Notes: generated from the letters alone by a model not told the origin. Positions 44,550-53,429 are shown, numbered from the stretch's first letter. The stretch is 64,000 bases of DNA from Bacillota bacterium (GCA_017861315.1 JAGFXP010000010.1:1-64000), one strand, 5' to 3'. A program made the numbers and translations.

Positions 44550-44676
44550 TGTGTGTTTTGATGTTCTGTATATTGCATTTGTGTGTTTGTTGCGTGTAAA
44601 AACCATCAAAAAACACATGATTTCGCAACAAAACACACAAAAACACTTGACATAACACATTATGCTGGATTATACT
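44550..44676 (+). promoter_or_regulatory. Promoter with interleaved GTGTG/CACAC dyads
   Basis: In the roughly 300-base gap before the MFS gene: TTGACA (44647-44652), 18-bp spacer, TATACT (44671-44676). Upstream are two overlapping inverted repeats: TGTGTGTTTTGATG (44550-44563) with CATCAAAAAACACA (44604-44617), and TTGTGTGTTTGTTGCG (44579-44594) with CGCAACAAAACACACAA (44624-44640). This looks like an activator or repressor binding region. Confidence 0.6.
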
Positions 44677-44786
44677 ACAATTATTCCCGGGGATTTAATA
44701 AAAGAGGACATTGAAATTCGGCATTATTAAGAACTTAAGAGATGGTAAAAACTTTATATTATCGTATTATAAGTGGAGGTTATGAA

Positions 44787-46064
44787 ATGGAAAAAAACAA
44801 TAGTTCTAAGCAAAAATGGCTATCATATATTGTTCTCTTACTCACAGGCGGGACAATGTATAAATTGTATTTTATGGACGGTGCATTCTATGTCCAAATG
44901 CAGCAGTATTTAGGCTTGTCCCATACACAAATCGGTTTGATTTACAGTATATCTGGATGGATCTCCACTTTTGGATTTTTAGCAGCTATTTATATCACAG
45001 ACCGTTTCTCAAAAAGAAAAATGTTTCTTTTTGCACTCATTGGAAACGGTTTAGCAGGGTGTATGCTTGCAACATTCCCCGGATTTCCTGTAATGCTAGT
45101 ATTGTTCTGTTCCTTTGCAATATTTACAGATATGCTTTGCTGGCCTACCCTGCTCAAGACAATCCGTTTATTAGGGAAATCAGGAGAACAAGGAAGGATG
45201 TTCGGTTTTCTGGAAACCGGCCGCGGAATAGTCGACACTGTAGTGAACTTCGCTGCGCTCGCTATTTTCATAGCACTTGGCAGCAATGCCCTTGGATTCA
45301 AAGGCTCTATCTTATTCTTTAGTGCAATCTCCATAGTGCTTGGTATTGTCTCTTATTACGTGATGGAAGATGATGAGATTGCAAAAGTTGGTTCTGCAAA
45401 CGAAAGGAATAAAATAGCTCTTGCAGGTATGAAAGAGGTGTTCAAAAGCAAGGAAATATGGCTTGTTGCTTTTAATGTATTTGCTGTTTACTCTGTATAT
45501 TGCGGTATCAAATACTTCGTCCCTTTCCTCAATAATATTTATGGTTTGCCTGTAGCGCTTGCATCTGTTTACGGAATAGTCAATCAATATGGTCTTAAAA
45601 TGGTTGGCGGACCAATTGGTGGATTTATTTCCGATAAAGTTACTCATTCAGCAGCAAAATTCATCAATATTATGTTTGTTATCACAGCAATTGCGCTAGG
45701 TGTTTTTGTTTTCTTACCTCACGAGTCTATGAACATATTTGTGACAATGGCTATTGCGTTAACTATTTCAGCATTCATTTTCTGTATGAGAGCGGTTTTC
45801 TTTGCTCCTATGGATGAAGTGAGAGTGCCAAGAGAAATCACCGGTGCAGCAATGTCACTGGGATCATTTATAGGGTATCTTCCTGGTGCGTTTATGGGTA
45901 TAATCTACGGTACACAGCTGGACGCTCATCCTGGCATCGCAGGTTATAAAATTGTATTCAGTATTATGATGGGTATTGCAGTTGCGGGTATTGTAATCAG
46001 CAGTGTCGTTGTAAAATATATAAAGCGTGACAAACAGTCGGCAGAAGAAAATATTGGAGCATAA
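44787..46064 (+). CDS. MFS transporter (YihN-like)
   Basis: A 425-residue, 12-helix major facilitator. TDMLCWPTLLKTIRLLGKSGEQGRMFGFLETGRGIVDT matches (over about residues 115-152) the YihN-type group of carriers, often near sugar-acid genes. ATG 44787 has GGAGG ahead. Its codons (more AT-ending, CGT for Arg) differ from the AGG-rich neighbours, which hints at recent acquisition. It has its own strong promoter and terminator. The isomerase and ABC importer genes downstream suggest a carbohydrate-related substrate, but this is inference. Confidence 0.82.
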   Translation: MEKNNSSKQKWLSYIVLLLTGGTMYKLYFMDGAFYVQMQQYLGLSHTQIGLIYSISGWISTFGFLAAIYITDRFSKRKMFLFALIGNGLAGCMLATFPGFPVMLVLFCSFAIFTDMLCWPTLLKTIRLLGKSGEQGRMFGFLETGRGIVDTVVNFAALAIFIALGSNALGFKGSILFFSAISIVLGIVSYYVMEDDEIAKVGSANERNKIALAGMKEVFKSKEIWLVAFNVFAVYSVYCGIKYFVPFLNNIYGLPVALASVYGIVNQYGLKMVGGPIGGFISDKVTHSAAKFINIMFVITAIALGVFVFLPHESMNIFVTMAIALTISAFIFCMRAVFFAPMDEVRVPREITGAAMSLGSFIGYLPGAFMGIIYGTQLDAHPGIAGYKIVFSIMMGIAVAGIVISSVVVKYIKRDKQSAEENIGA

Positions 46065-46110
46065 ATTTCTGGTTTTTCGAATGAATACTGAAAGAATATA
46101 ATTGTATAAG

Positions 46111-46156
46111 CCTTCAAACTGATGCAGAATAATCCAAATCAGTTTGAAGGTTTTTT
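46111..46156 (+). terminator. Rho-independent terminator after the MFS gene
   Basis: CCTTCAAACTGAT (46111-46123) pairs perfectly with ATCAGTTTGAAGG (46138-46150), followed by six T. Confidence 0.93.
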
Positions 46157-46199
46157 AAGAGGATCAATCAAAAAACAAACATAAAAACAGGCAAAGCGA

Positions 46200-46228
46200 T
46201 TGAAAATGCACACAAATACATGTATAAT
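46200..46228 (+). promoter_or_regulatory. Promoter of the TIM-barrel isomerase gene
   Basis: TTGAAA (46200-46205), 17-bp spacer, TATAAT (46223-46228). GCACA and TGTGC flank the -10 as a small dyad, and CACACAAA recalls the region before the MFS gene. Confidence 0.75.
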
Positions 46229-46272
46229 TGTGCTGAATGTAGAATTCGGCATTTGATATTAGGAGGATTCTC

Positions 46273-47223
46273 ATGAAAATAGGATTAGAAACTGAAAGCT
46301 ACCACCTGAAGTTCATAACTGGAAAGATGGACGTTTTCGGATTTATACGAAAGACTGCTGAGCTGGGGCTGGATGGCGTTATGCTTAATATAATTCCTTG
46401 GCCGGGGCGTGAAGAAATATGTGTCCTTGAGTCTTTTGAACCGGAATACCTTGACAGGGTAAAGAAAGAAATCCAGAAGTACAATCTTTATGCGGAGATC
46501 GACACAAACGGAACTGAACCTGAGCATCTTATGGAAGTGATAGAAGTCGCGCACAGAATCGGGGCGGATGTCATCAGGACATATTGCTGCAGGGGTATAT
46601 ATGAACCTGAACTGCTGGAGAAAGCTCCGGGAGATATCAGGCAGGTTGTTCCGATGCTTAAAAAGTACAGAATAAAACTCGCTGTTGAAAATCATGAAGA
46701 AGAAACGGCGGATGAAGTTATAAAGATAATCAAGGAAGTAAACAGCCCATGGGTAGGAGCTCACTGCGACATTGGAAATGGGATGATGGCCTGGGAGGAA
46801 CCTGTTGAGGCTGTCAGGAAACTTGCACCCTATGCATTCACAACCCACTTCAAGGACCATATAGTTATAATGGATGATAACGAATACAAGGTTTGCGGAG
46901 TACCTGCCGGTGAAGGCAACATTGACCTTGACCAATGCTTCAGAATACTTGTGGAAGATTCAACCCTTACAAGGATAAACATAGAAATGTGCTATCCGTA
47001 TGCGGTATCATTCAAAAGGGAGCCCGGAGCAGGAGGAGTATATAAAATCGGGGAAGGCGCATTCAAGGTTGAAAATCCGCCTTACGACATAAATTCAATA
47101 AAACCATCTGATTATTACTATCCTCCGGAAGAGCTTTTGGAAAGAATGATAGAGGATCAGGAGAATGGCGTTGAAAGAACGGTTAAATTCGTTTTAGGGC
47201 TTAGAGATAGATACTGCAGATAA
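46273..47223 (+). CDS. Sugar phosphate isomerase/epimerase-like TIM-barrel protein
   Basis: A 316-residue protein of the xylose isomerase/AP endonuclease family 2 barrel. The metal site is readable: Glu139 (AVENHE), Asp166 (AHCDIGN), His192 (TTHFKDH) and Glu238 (NIEMCY). Members epimerise ketoses, isomerise sugar acids or decarboxylate oxo-sugar acids; the exact reaction cannot be told. AGGAGG precedes the ATG. A hairpin separates it by 78 bp from an ABC importer operon that ends with a DeoR regulator, which suggests joint use of an imported carbohydrate. Confidence 0.78.
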   Translation: MKIGLETESYHLKFITGKMDVFGFIRKTAELGLDGVMLNIIPWPGREEICVLESFEPEYLDRVKKEIQKYNLYAEIDTNGTEPEHLMEVIEVAHRIGADVIRTYCCRGIYEPELLEKAPGDIRQVVPMLKKYRIKLAVENHEEETADEVIKIIKEVNSPWVGAHCDIGNGMMAWEEPVEAVRKLAPYAFTTHFKDHIVIMDDNEYKVCGVPAGEGNIDLDQCFRILVEDSTLTRINIEMCYPYAVSFKREPGAGGVYKIGEGAFKVENPPYDINSIKPSDYYYPPEELLERMIEDQENGVERTVKFVLGLRDRYCR

Positions 47224-47239
47224 TAATATTGAAATAAGC

Positions 47240-47263
47240 AAAAAGTGGCTTTTGTCACTTTTT
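47240..47263 (+). terminator. Hairpin between isomerase and ABC importer genes
   Basis: AAAAAGTG (47240-47247) pairs with CACTTTTT (47256-47263), followed by GTTTT. The short AT-rich stem may only partly terminate, so read-through into the importer operon is possible. Confidence 0.55.
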
Positions 47264-47301
47264 GTTTTACTTGTTTTTAGGATTTCAAAGGAGAGTATGG
47301 G

Positions 47302-48408
47302 ATGGTAAAAAGCAGACTAGCAAAATTGGTTATACTGTCGATCTTGAGTTTGAGCTTACTCCTTTCGTTTTCGTCTTGCGGAAACAAAGAAGCAAGCAGT
47401 CCTGGAAAGAGAACCGTTGAAATTCCTCAATCCCTGCCTGAGCTGGTCGAGCTGGCTAAGAAGGAGGGGAAAGTGGTTAGCCTCGGCATGCCGGACGACT
47501 GGGCGAACTGGGGTGATACCTGGTCTGCAATGAAATCAAAATACGGGATATCACATACAGATACTGACATGTCAAGCGCAGAGGAGATAAGCAAATTTGA
47601 AGCGGAGAAGAGCAGCCCAACAGCAGATATAGGGGATGTGGGGATAGTTTTCGGACCATTAGCTGTGGAAAAAGAGCTGACACTGCCGTACAAAACCTCA
47701 TATTTTGATGATGTTCCGGATTGGGCGAAAGATGAGGACGGGAACTGGATTGTAGCCTACACTGGAACAATAGCTATAATAACAAACAAAAAACTCGTAA
47801 AAAACCCGCCCAAGAGCTGGGATGATCTTTTAAAAGGCGACTACAGGATAGCATTGGACGATGTCACTAAATCGGCACAGGGGCAGGCAACGGTACTCGC
47901 CGCGGCAGTCGCTTATGGTGGCGACGAGAAGAACATCCAGCCGGGCATTGACTTCTTTGCAGCAATTGCCAAACAAAGCAGGCTTTCCCTTGTTAATCCG
48001 AGCATCGCCATGCTGGAAATGGGAGAGGTCGATGTGGCTCTGCTATGGGATTTCAGCGCACTTGAGCGAAGGGAAAAAGTCGACCCCGATGGCTTCGAGG
48101 TCTGCATTCCAAGGGAAGGCAGCGTAACAAGCGGATATACTACAATTATAAACAGATATGCGCTTCATCCGTACTCCGCTATGCTGACGAGGGAGTACAT
48201 CCTGAGCGACGAAGGGCAGGTCAATTTTGCCAAAGGTTATGCCAGGCCGATAAGGAACGTGGAGCTGCCCGAGGAGGTCAAGGAAAAGCTGCTGCCCAGC
48301 GAGCAGTACAGAAATGCCAAACCGATAACAGATGTGGATGCTTGGGCGGATACTTCAAAGCAGCTGCCGCAGCGGTGGCAGAACGAGGTGCTGATATATG
48401 TCAAATAG
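47302..48408 (+). CDS. ABC importer substrate-binding lipoprotein
   Basis: A 368-residue extracellular solute-binding protein (family 1, FutA/AfuA/PotD-like). The signal ends FSSCGN (lipid-bearing Cys26). The mature part shows DDWANWGDTW, GDVGIVFGPLAVE, YTGTIAIITNKKLVKNPPKSWDDLL, and KSAQGQATV, as in iron, phosphonate, polyamine or sugar-phosphate binders. Iron-ligand tyrosine pairs are not obvious. GGAG precedes the ATG. The permease gene overlaps its end by 11 bp. With a TIM-barrel isomerase before it and a DeoR regulator after it, a phosphorylated sugar or similar polyol is my favoured ligand. Confidence 0.82.
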   Translation: MVKSRLAKLVILSILSLSLLLSFSSCGNKEASSPGKRTVEIPQSLPELVELAKKEGKVVSLGMPDDWANWGDTWSAMKSKYGISHTDTDMSSAEEISKFEAEKSSPTADIGDVGIVFGPLAVEKELTLPYKTSYFDDVPDWAKDEDGNWIVAYTGTIAIITNKKLVKNPPKSWDDLLKGDYRIALDDVTKSAQGQATVLAAAVAYGGDEKNIQPGIDFFAAIAKQSRLSLVNPSIAMLEMGEVDVALLWDFSALERREKVDPDGFEVCIPREGSVTSGYTTIINRYALHPYSAMLTREYILSDEGQVNFAKGYARPIRNVELPEEVKEKLLPSEQYRNAKPITDVDAWADTSKQLPQRWQNEVLIYVK

Positions 48409-49237
48409 GCAGTACATTAAAATTTGTCTGATACCTTTTGCTTTCCTGATTGTTGCCTTTGAGATATTGCCGCTGATGTCGATAGTGGCAGGCAGCTTAG
48501 GCGACGGTCATGGAGGATACTCATTAATCCAGTACAAGAATGCAATTACAAGCAGGTTCTATATGCAGGGTATAGCAAACAGCTTCAGAGTATCAATCAT
48601 TTCTGCAGTTGTTGCAACGATCATATCAGTTGCTGGCTCATATTCCATCAGAAGGCTTGCTCCAAAAATAAGGGATGCTGTCATGCTGATATCAAACATG
48701 ACATCGAATTTTTCAGGCATCCCGCTCGCCTTCGCCTTCATAGTGCTCATAGGGAATAACGGTGTTGTGACTATAATTATGAAGATGTTCGGCTTGAACC
48801 TCAGAGATTATTTCAACCTCTATTCTATTGCCGGACTTACAATGGTGTACACCTATTTCCTTGTTCCTCTTGGAATACTCTTGATGTATCCCGCCTATGA
48901 CGGAATAAAAAAAGAATGGGAGGAAGCTGCGCTCATTCTAGGTGCTACAAGAATTGAATTCTGGAGGCATATTGGCATTCCAGCAGTCTTTCCGAGCATC
49001 ATGGGCACAATGAGCATTCTTTTCGCAAATGCATTAGGAGCATACGCTTCAGCCGTGGCGCTCACGAGCGGGAACATAAACCTGCTTTCCATAAGGATAG
49101 GCGCGCTGGTTTCAGGAGATATCAATCTGAACCCTGAACTTGCCAGCGCCCTTGCTGTGATTCTCGGGATGATAGTTGTATTCACGAACCTTGTCAGCCA
49201 GTCCATGACAAGAGGGAGGAGGCGGGCACGAAAATGA
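48398..49237 (+). CDS. ABC importer permease 1
   Basis: A 279-residue inner-membrane subunit with about six helices and the EAA loop EEAALILGATRIEFWRHIGIPAVFPS (around residue 170-195) that contacts the ATPase. The PotB/UgpA-like type pairs with the second permease to form the channel. It starts inside the end of the binding-protein gene and overlaps the next gene by 4 bp (ATGA), so the operon is translationally coupled. Confidence 0.9.
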   Translation: MSNRQYIKICLIPFAFLIVAFEILPLMSIVAGSLGDGHGGYSLIQYKNAITSRFYMQGIANSFRVSIISAVVATIISVAGSYSIRRLAPKIRDAVMLISNMTSNFSGIPLAFAFIVLIGNNGVVTIIMKMFGLNLRDYFNLYSIAGLTMVYTYFLVPLGILLMYPAYDGIKKEWEEAALILGATRIEFWRHIGIPAVFPSIMGTMSILFANALGAYASAVALTSGNINLLSIRIGALVSGDINLNPELASALAVILGMIVVFTNLVSQSMTRGRRRARK

Positions 49238-50037
49238 GAAGAAAATTAATGCATTACATCGCCGCAGCAATTATTCTGATCTACCTATCAATTCCACTTG
49301 CAGTGACGTTTTTATATTCAATAGCACAGAAGTGGCAGTCATCAGTGCTTCCGGAAAGTTACACAATAGCCTGGTACCAGGCTGTTTTATCGGATATCAG
49401 GTTCTGGAATGCGTTGGGACGTTCCTTTTTCATAAGCATCGCCTCAGTCATTCTATGCCTGGCAGTAATGATTCCCACTGTCTTCATAATAACCATGTAC
49501 TTGAAGAAATATGAAAAATACATCGAAATCATTTCAATAATACCTTTTTCAATACCAGGAGTTGTATATGCTGTAGGCTTGATAAGGATATATTCCAAAG
49601 GGCCGGTTAACATCGGAGGAACTGTGTGGATTCTGCTCGGGGCGTTCTTCATAGTTGTTATGCCCTATATGTACCAGGCTGTGAGGAACTGTCTAATGAC
49701 TATCGATGCCAGACAGCTGATGGAGGCAGCAGAACTGTTGAACGCGACAAAGCTTCAAGCGTTCGTACACGTCATCCTGCCTAATATCATGAAGGGCATT
49801 ACGGTATCGGCCCTTCTGGCATTTTCGCTTCTGTTCGGGGAGTTTGTACTGACCAACATTTTAGTAGGCGGTGCCTTTGAGACGGTTCAGATATACCTCT
49901 TCACAAAACAGAACTTCAGCGGCCATCTTTGCAGTGCGATAGTCATCATGTACTTCATCTGTGTGCTGGTCCTGTCACTATTAACAACCACAGCCAACAA
50001 GCTGATCAGCGGGCGCTCTAGAGGAGGAATACAATGA
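49234..50037 (+). CDS. ABC importer permease 2
   Basis: A 267-residue partner permease with about six helices and an EAA-like loop MEAAELLNATKLQAFVHVILPN (near 165-187), of the PotC type. It overlaps the preceding and following genes by ATGA junctions. Together with permease 1 it would form the heterodimeric channel of this importer. Confidence 0.9.
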   Translation: MRRKLMHYIAAAIILIYLSIPLAVTFLYSIAQKWQSSVLPESYTIAWYQAVLSDIRFWNALGRSFFISIASVILCLAVMIPTVFIITMYLKKYEKYIEIISIIPFSIPGVVYAVGLIRIYSKGPVNIGGTVWILLGAFFIVVMPYMYQAVRNCLMTIDARQLMEAAELLNATKLQAFVHVILPNIMKGITVSALLAFSLLFGEFVLTNILVGGAFETVQIYLFTKQNFSGHLCSAIVIMYFICVLVLSLLTTTANKLISGRSRGGIQ

Positions 50038-51047
50038 GCTACGTGACTGTAGAGAAGCTTTCAAAAAGCTTCAAAGGTAATAAGATCATTGATAATCTGG
50101 ATTTCACAATAGAAAAAGGCGAGTTCGTTACGCTTCTGGGTCCAAGCGGATGCGGAAAGAGCACTCTTTTAAGATGCATCGCAGGGCTTGAGCAGATAGA
50201 CGGTGGAGAGATATGCATCGATGGAAAGGAAGTCAGCCGTTTGGGGCCAAGGGACAGGGGGATAGGAATGGTGTTCCAATCCTATGCACTTTTTCCGAAC
50301 ATGACAGTCAGGGAAAACATAGGCTTCGGCCTGAAAATGAAAAGGGTGAATGAAAGGGAACGCAGGGAAAAGGTTGACGCTATGATGGAACTTGTTGACA
50401 TTGCAGACAAAGCTGAAGCGCGTATACAAGAGATTTCAGGGGGTCAGCAGCAGAGGGTGGCTCTTGCCAGGGCACTGGCTGTTGAACCTAAAATACTCTT
50501 GTTGGACGAACCGTTAAGCGCGTTGGATGCAAAGATCAGAAAGAGCCTCAGGCTGCAGCTGAGAAATATCCAAAAACAGCTGAAAATAACGACCGTTTTC
50601 GTGACTCATGACCAGGAAGAAGCTCTCACTATGTCTGACAGGATTTTCGTTTTCGATAAAGGAAGAATATCGCAGATGGGGACTCCTGCTGATATTTATT
50701 CACTGCCGCAGAATGAATTTGTGGCGGGTTTCATCGGGAATTACAACATGCTGACTTCAGATGATGTTGAAGAAATATCAGGAGCCAGGCTTGAGGGGGA
50801 GCTGTTTGCAATCAGGCCGGAAGTCATAAGCGTATACGGCGAGGCGCCACCCGAAAAGGGAGGTGTATTACACCTTAGAGGGATTGTTGAGGACACGGTG
50901 GTCCTAGGCAGCATACTGAGGTGCTATCTTGATGTTAAAAACAGGAAGATTGTTGCCGACATGCTCAACAGGGAAGAAAATTATTTTGAAAAAGGTGAAG
51001 AAGTGCAGTTGCTTATATCGCAAAAGGAAATAAGCCGAATAAGGTAA
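50034..51047 (+). CDS. ABC importer ATP-binding protein (PotA/FbpC-like)
   Basis: A 337-residue ATPase. It has Walker A GPSGCGKST (near 38), the Q-loop in GMVFQSYALFPNMTV, signature ISGGQQQRVALARALA, Walker B ILLLDEPLSALDA and H-loop VTHDQEEA. The last 110 residues form a TOBE-type regulatory domain as in MalK/PotA/FbpC proteins. ATGA overlap with permease 2. It powers the importer encoded at 47302-50037. Confidence 0.93.
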   Translation: MSYVTVEKLSKSFKGNKIIDNLDFTIEKGEFVTLLGPSGCGKSTLLRCIAGLEQIDGGEICIDGKEVSRLGPRDRGIGMVFQSYALFPNMTVRENIGFGLKMKRVNERERREKVDAMMELVDIADKAEARIQEISGGQQQRVALARALAVEPKILLLDEPLSALDAKIRKSLRLQLRNIQKQLKITTVFVTHDQEEALTMSDRIFVFDKGRISQMGTPADIYSLPQNEFVAGFIGNYNMLTSDDVEEISGARLEGELFAIRPEVISVYGEAPPEKGGVLHLRGIVEDTVVLGSILRCYLDVKNRKIVADMLNREENYFEKGEEVQLLISQKEISRIR

Positions 51048-51061
51048 GGAAGGTGATTTTA

Positions 51062-51829
51062 TTGCTAACGCAGGAAAGACGTGAGCGCATCATTGAAATA
51101 ATCGAGAAGGAAGGCAGCGTGAAAACGACAAAGCTAATAAAGCTTTTCGATGTTTCAGTTGAGACTATAAGGAGGGACATGGAATACCTTGAAAAACAAG
51201 GATTGCTAAAAAGGGTCTACGGAGGAGCAGTCCTTAAGAAGCCAAATACCCTCGACAAGATATATTTTTCAAAGAGAGAGAGCGAATACAAGGAAGAAAA
51301 GAAGGAGATTGCGGCCATTGCCGTTAGGTACATCGAGGAAGGGGAGTCGATAGCTCTCAACGATAGCACTACAAATACCGAGATAGCCAGGGAGCTCAAG
51401 AAGAGCTTCAGCAATCTGACAATAATCACAAATTCACTTATGATAGCAAATGAGCTTCTTGGCGTTGAAGGGTTCACAGTCATATTGACCGGGGGGGTCC
51501 TCAATCATAAGGAGATGGCCTTTTATGGGGATCTGGCTGAGGACATACTTTCAAACTTCATAGTAAACAAGGCGTTTCTTGGCGTAACGGGGATTTCGCT
51601 GAACAGGGGTGTCATGGATTATTCGATTGAAGAAGTAAAAATGCAGAGGAAGATGATGGACATGTCACAGGAAGTCATAATCCTTGCCGACAGCAGCAAG
51701 ATAGACAACGTGTCCCTTGTTAAGCTTGCCGACATTGATGAGGTGAATCTTATCATAACGGACTCGAAGCTTGACCAGAAGGTTTTGAACAAATATCAAA
51801 AGAGCGGGATAGAAATTGTTAATAGCTAA
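51062..51829 (+). CDS. DeoR-family transcriptional regulator
   Basis: A 255-residue repressor of the DeoR/GlpR family. The N-terminal winged helix is typical (LTQERRERIIEIIEKEGSV, VSVETIRRDMEYLEKQGLLKRVYGGA). The C-terminal sugar-phosphate-binding domain of the phosphosugar isomerase fold has NDSTTNTEIARELK, ILTGGVLNHKEMAFYG and AFLGVTGIS. TTG 51062 is chosen because AGGTG lies six bases ahead and it gives the family's usual N-terminus. It ends the importer operon; DeoR effectors are usually phosphorylated sugars, which supports the substrate guess. Confidence 0.9.
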   Translation: MLTQERRERIIEIIEKEGSVKTTKLIKLFDVSVETIRRDMEYLEKQGLLKRVYGGAVLKKPNTLDKIYFSKRESEYKEEKKEIAAIAVRYIEEGESIALNDSTTNTEIARELKKSFSNLTIITNSLMIANELLGVEGFTVILTGGVLNHKEMAFYGDLAEDILSNFIVNKAFLGVTGISLNRGVMDYSIEEVKMQRKMMDMSQEVIILADSSKIDNVSLVKLADIDEVNLIITDSKLDQKVLNKYQKSGIEIVNS

Positions 51830-51857
51830 TACCTATTAGATAAAGAATCAAAAAATT

Positions 51858-51894
51858 AAGAACAACTCACTCGATATTCAAGTGAATTGTTCTT
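51858..51894. terminator. Bidirectional terminator between deoR-like gene and pdxST
   Basis: AAGAACAACTCACT (51858-51871) pairs with AGTGAATTGTTCTT (51881-51894, one mismatch). On the minus strand it is followed by AATTTTTTGATT, on the plus strand by AATTTC. Confidence 0.8.
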
Positions 51895-51910
51895 AATTTC
51901 TATCCGGAAC

Positions 51911-53293
51911 TTATTTAACCATGTTTTCAAGGAAGTACTTGTGGATACTAAGATCCGACGTGAGCTCGGGGTGGAAGGCTATTGCAAGCTGGTTGTCCTG
52001 CCTTGCGGCCACGATCTTGCCGTCGACAACAGCAAGCACGTCCACCCCTTCTCCGGCGCTCTCTATGAAAGGTGCCCGGATGAAGGTCATATCAATCTTG
52101 CCGATGCCCTTGAAATCGGCTTCCGTCCTGAAGCTACCCAGCTGGCGGCCGTAAGCATTCCTTCTGGCAACAATGTCCATTGTGCCCAAGTAGGAATCGT
52201 CATCGTTGGAGATCGACTTGGCAAGAAGTATGAGGCCGGCACAGGTTCCGAACACAGGAAGGCCGTCCTGGATCATCTTCTTTATGTCGTCGAACAGGTC
52301 CAGCTCCCGGAGGAGCTTGCCCATTACCGTGCTTTCGCCGCCTGGAAGAACCAGCCCGTCTATAGGGCCTTTCGCCAGGTCGGATTTCTGCCTTATTTCA
52401 AAGGTTTCAGCTCCCAGCTTGTTCAGTGCATGTATGTGCTCTATGAAAGCGCCCTGAAGAGCTAAAACGCCTATCCTCTTCATGCCCAGGTCCTCTGACA
52501 GTTCAGCGATCAGCTTCGCGTCAGTGAAGTTGGTAACAGCCTTTACGATGGCCTGAGCCCTCTTTGCAGGGTCCCCGGATTTGAATATGCCTGAGCCTAC
52601 GAACACGCCTTCAGCGCCAAGCTGCATCATGAGTGCAGCATCCGCTGGAGTTGCAACTCCGCCAGCCGCAAAGTTTACTACAGGGAGCTTGCCGTTTTCA
52701 TGAACGAACTGCACAAGCTGATATGGAACCTGAAGTTCCTTTGCTGCGTAGAACAGCTCATCTTCCCTTAGGCCCTGGAGGTTTCTTATCTGCTGGTTGA
52801 TCATCCTCATGTGGCGTACTGCCTGGATAATGTCTCCTGTGCCAGGCTCTCCCTTTGTACGTATCATTGCAGCGCCTTCGTTGATTCTTCTAAGTGCTTC
52901 TCCAAGGTCCTTTGCTCCGCATACAAATGGAACGCTGAACTTTGTCTTGTCTATGTGGTACTTGTCGTCTGCCGGAGACAGAACTTCGCTTTCATCTATA
53001 TAATCTATCTCGCAAGCTTCAAGAATCTGAGCCTCAACAAAGTGTCCAATACGGACCTTTGCCATAACCGGGATGGACACGGCTTCCTGAATGCCCTTTA
53101 TCATCTTTGGATCGCTCATTCTGGAAACTCCGCCTACTGCACGTATATCTGCAGGAATTCTTTCAAGGGCCATGACCGCGCATGCGCCAGCTTCCTCTGC
53201 TATTTTCGCCTGCTCAGGAGTTGTTACATCCATTATTACTCCGCCCTTAAGCATCTGCGCAAGATTTTTGTTTAGTTCATAACGATTGTTCAT
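51911..53293 (-). CDS. PdxS-PdxT fusion, pyridoxal 5'-phosphate synthase
   Basis: A single 460-residue protein carrying both subunits of PLP synthase, which makes PLP from ribose 5-phosphate, glyceraldehyde 3-phosphate and ammonia from glutamine. Residues 1-270 are PdxS, with Asp22 (MDVTTPEQA), Lys79 (MAKVRIGH) and Lys147 ([10 protein letters not shown]). Residues 271-460 are PdxT, starting at its own methionine ([16 protein letters not shown]), with nucleophile Cys351 (GTCAGL) and His441/Glu443 (FHPEL). The join [10 protein letters not shown] removes the last 20 or so residues of a normal PdxS. AAGGAG precedes the ATG. Divergent from a PdxR-like regulator. Confidence 0.92.
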   Translation of the reverse strand: MNNRYELNKNLAQMLKGGVIMDVTTPEQAKIAEEAGACAVMALERIPADIRAVGGVSRMSDPKMIKGIQEAVSIPVMAKVRIGHFVEAQILEACEIDYIDESEVLSPADDKYHIDKTKFSVPFVCGAKDLGEALRRINEGAAMIRTKGEPGTGDIIQAVRHMRMINQQIRNLQGLREDELFYAAKELQVPYQLVQFVHENGKLPVVNFAAGGVATPADAALMMQLGAEGVFVGSGIFKSGDPAKRAQAIVKAVTNFTDAKLIAELSEDLGMKRIGVLALQGAFIEHIHALNKLGAETFEIRQKSDLAKGPIDGLVLPGGESTVMGKLLRELDLFDDIKKMIQDGLPVFGTCAGLILLAKSISNDDDSYLGTMDIVARRNAYGRQLGSFRTEADFKGIGKIDMTFIRAPFIESAGEGVDVLAVVDGKIVAARQDNQLAIAFHPELTSDLSIHKYFLENMVK

Positions 53294-53370
53294 TTCACAT
53301 ATCTCCTTCTTAATAGACTGTTAACTTGACTATGTCTGCCAATATGATATCATTATATTCTGAAGCTGAT

Positions 53371-53415
53371 ATTATAAAAAGTATCAATTTGCAACAAGTT
53401 GATGGTATCAGTTTG
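53371..53415. promoter_or_regulatory. Direct repeats between pdxST and pdxR
   Basis: GTATCAATTTG (53381-53391) and GTATCAGTTTG (53405-53415) are direct repeats with a 24-bp period. ATTATA at 53371-53376 is TATAAT on the pdxST strand. TGATA/TATCA half-sites nearby form an inverted pair. Direct repeats of this kind are typical of PdxR/MocR operators. Confidence 0.5.
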
Positions 53416-53429
53416 AAGGAGAGATGACG

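Noticed and set aside
47302-50037. Assignment of the importer as an iron(III) transporter
   Set aside because: The binding protein shows no clear iron-ligand tyrosine pair, and the flanking isomerase and DeoR regulator point to a carbohydrate-type ligand.
51887-52465. A 192-codon plus-strand frame opposite the PdxT part of the fusion
   Set aside because: It is the complement of a conserved enzyme frame and starts inside the terminator hairpin.
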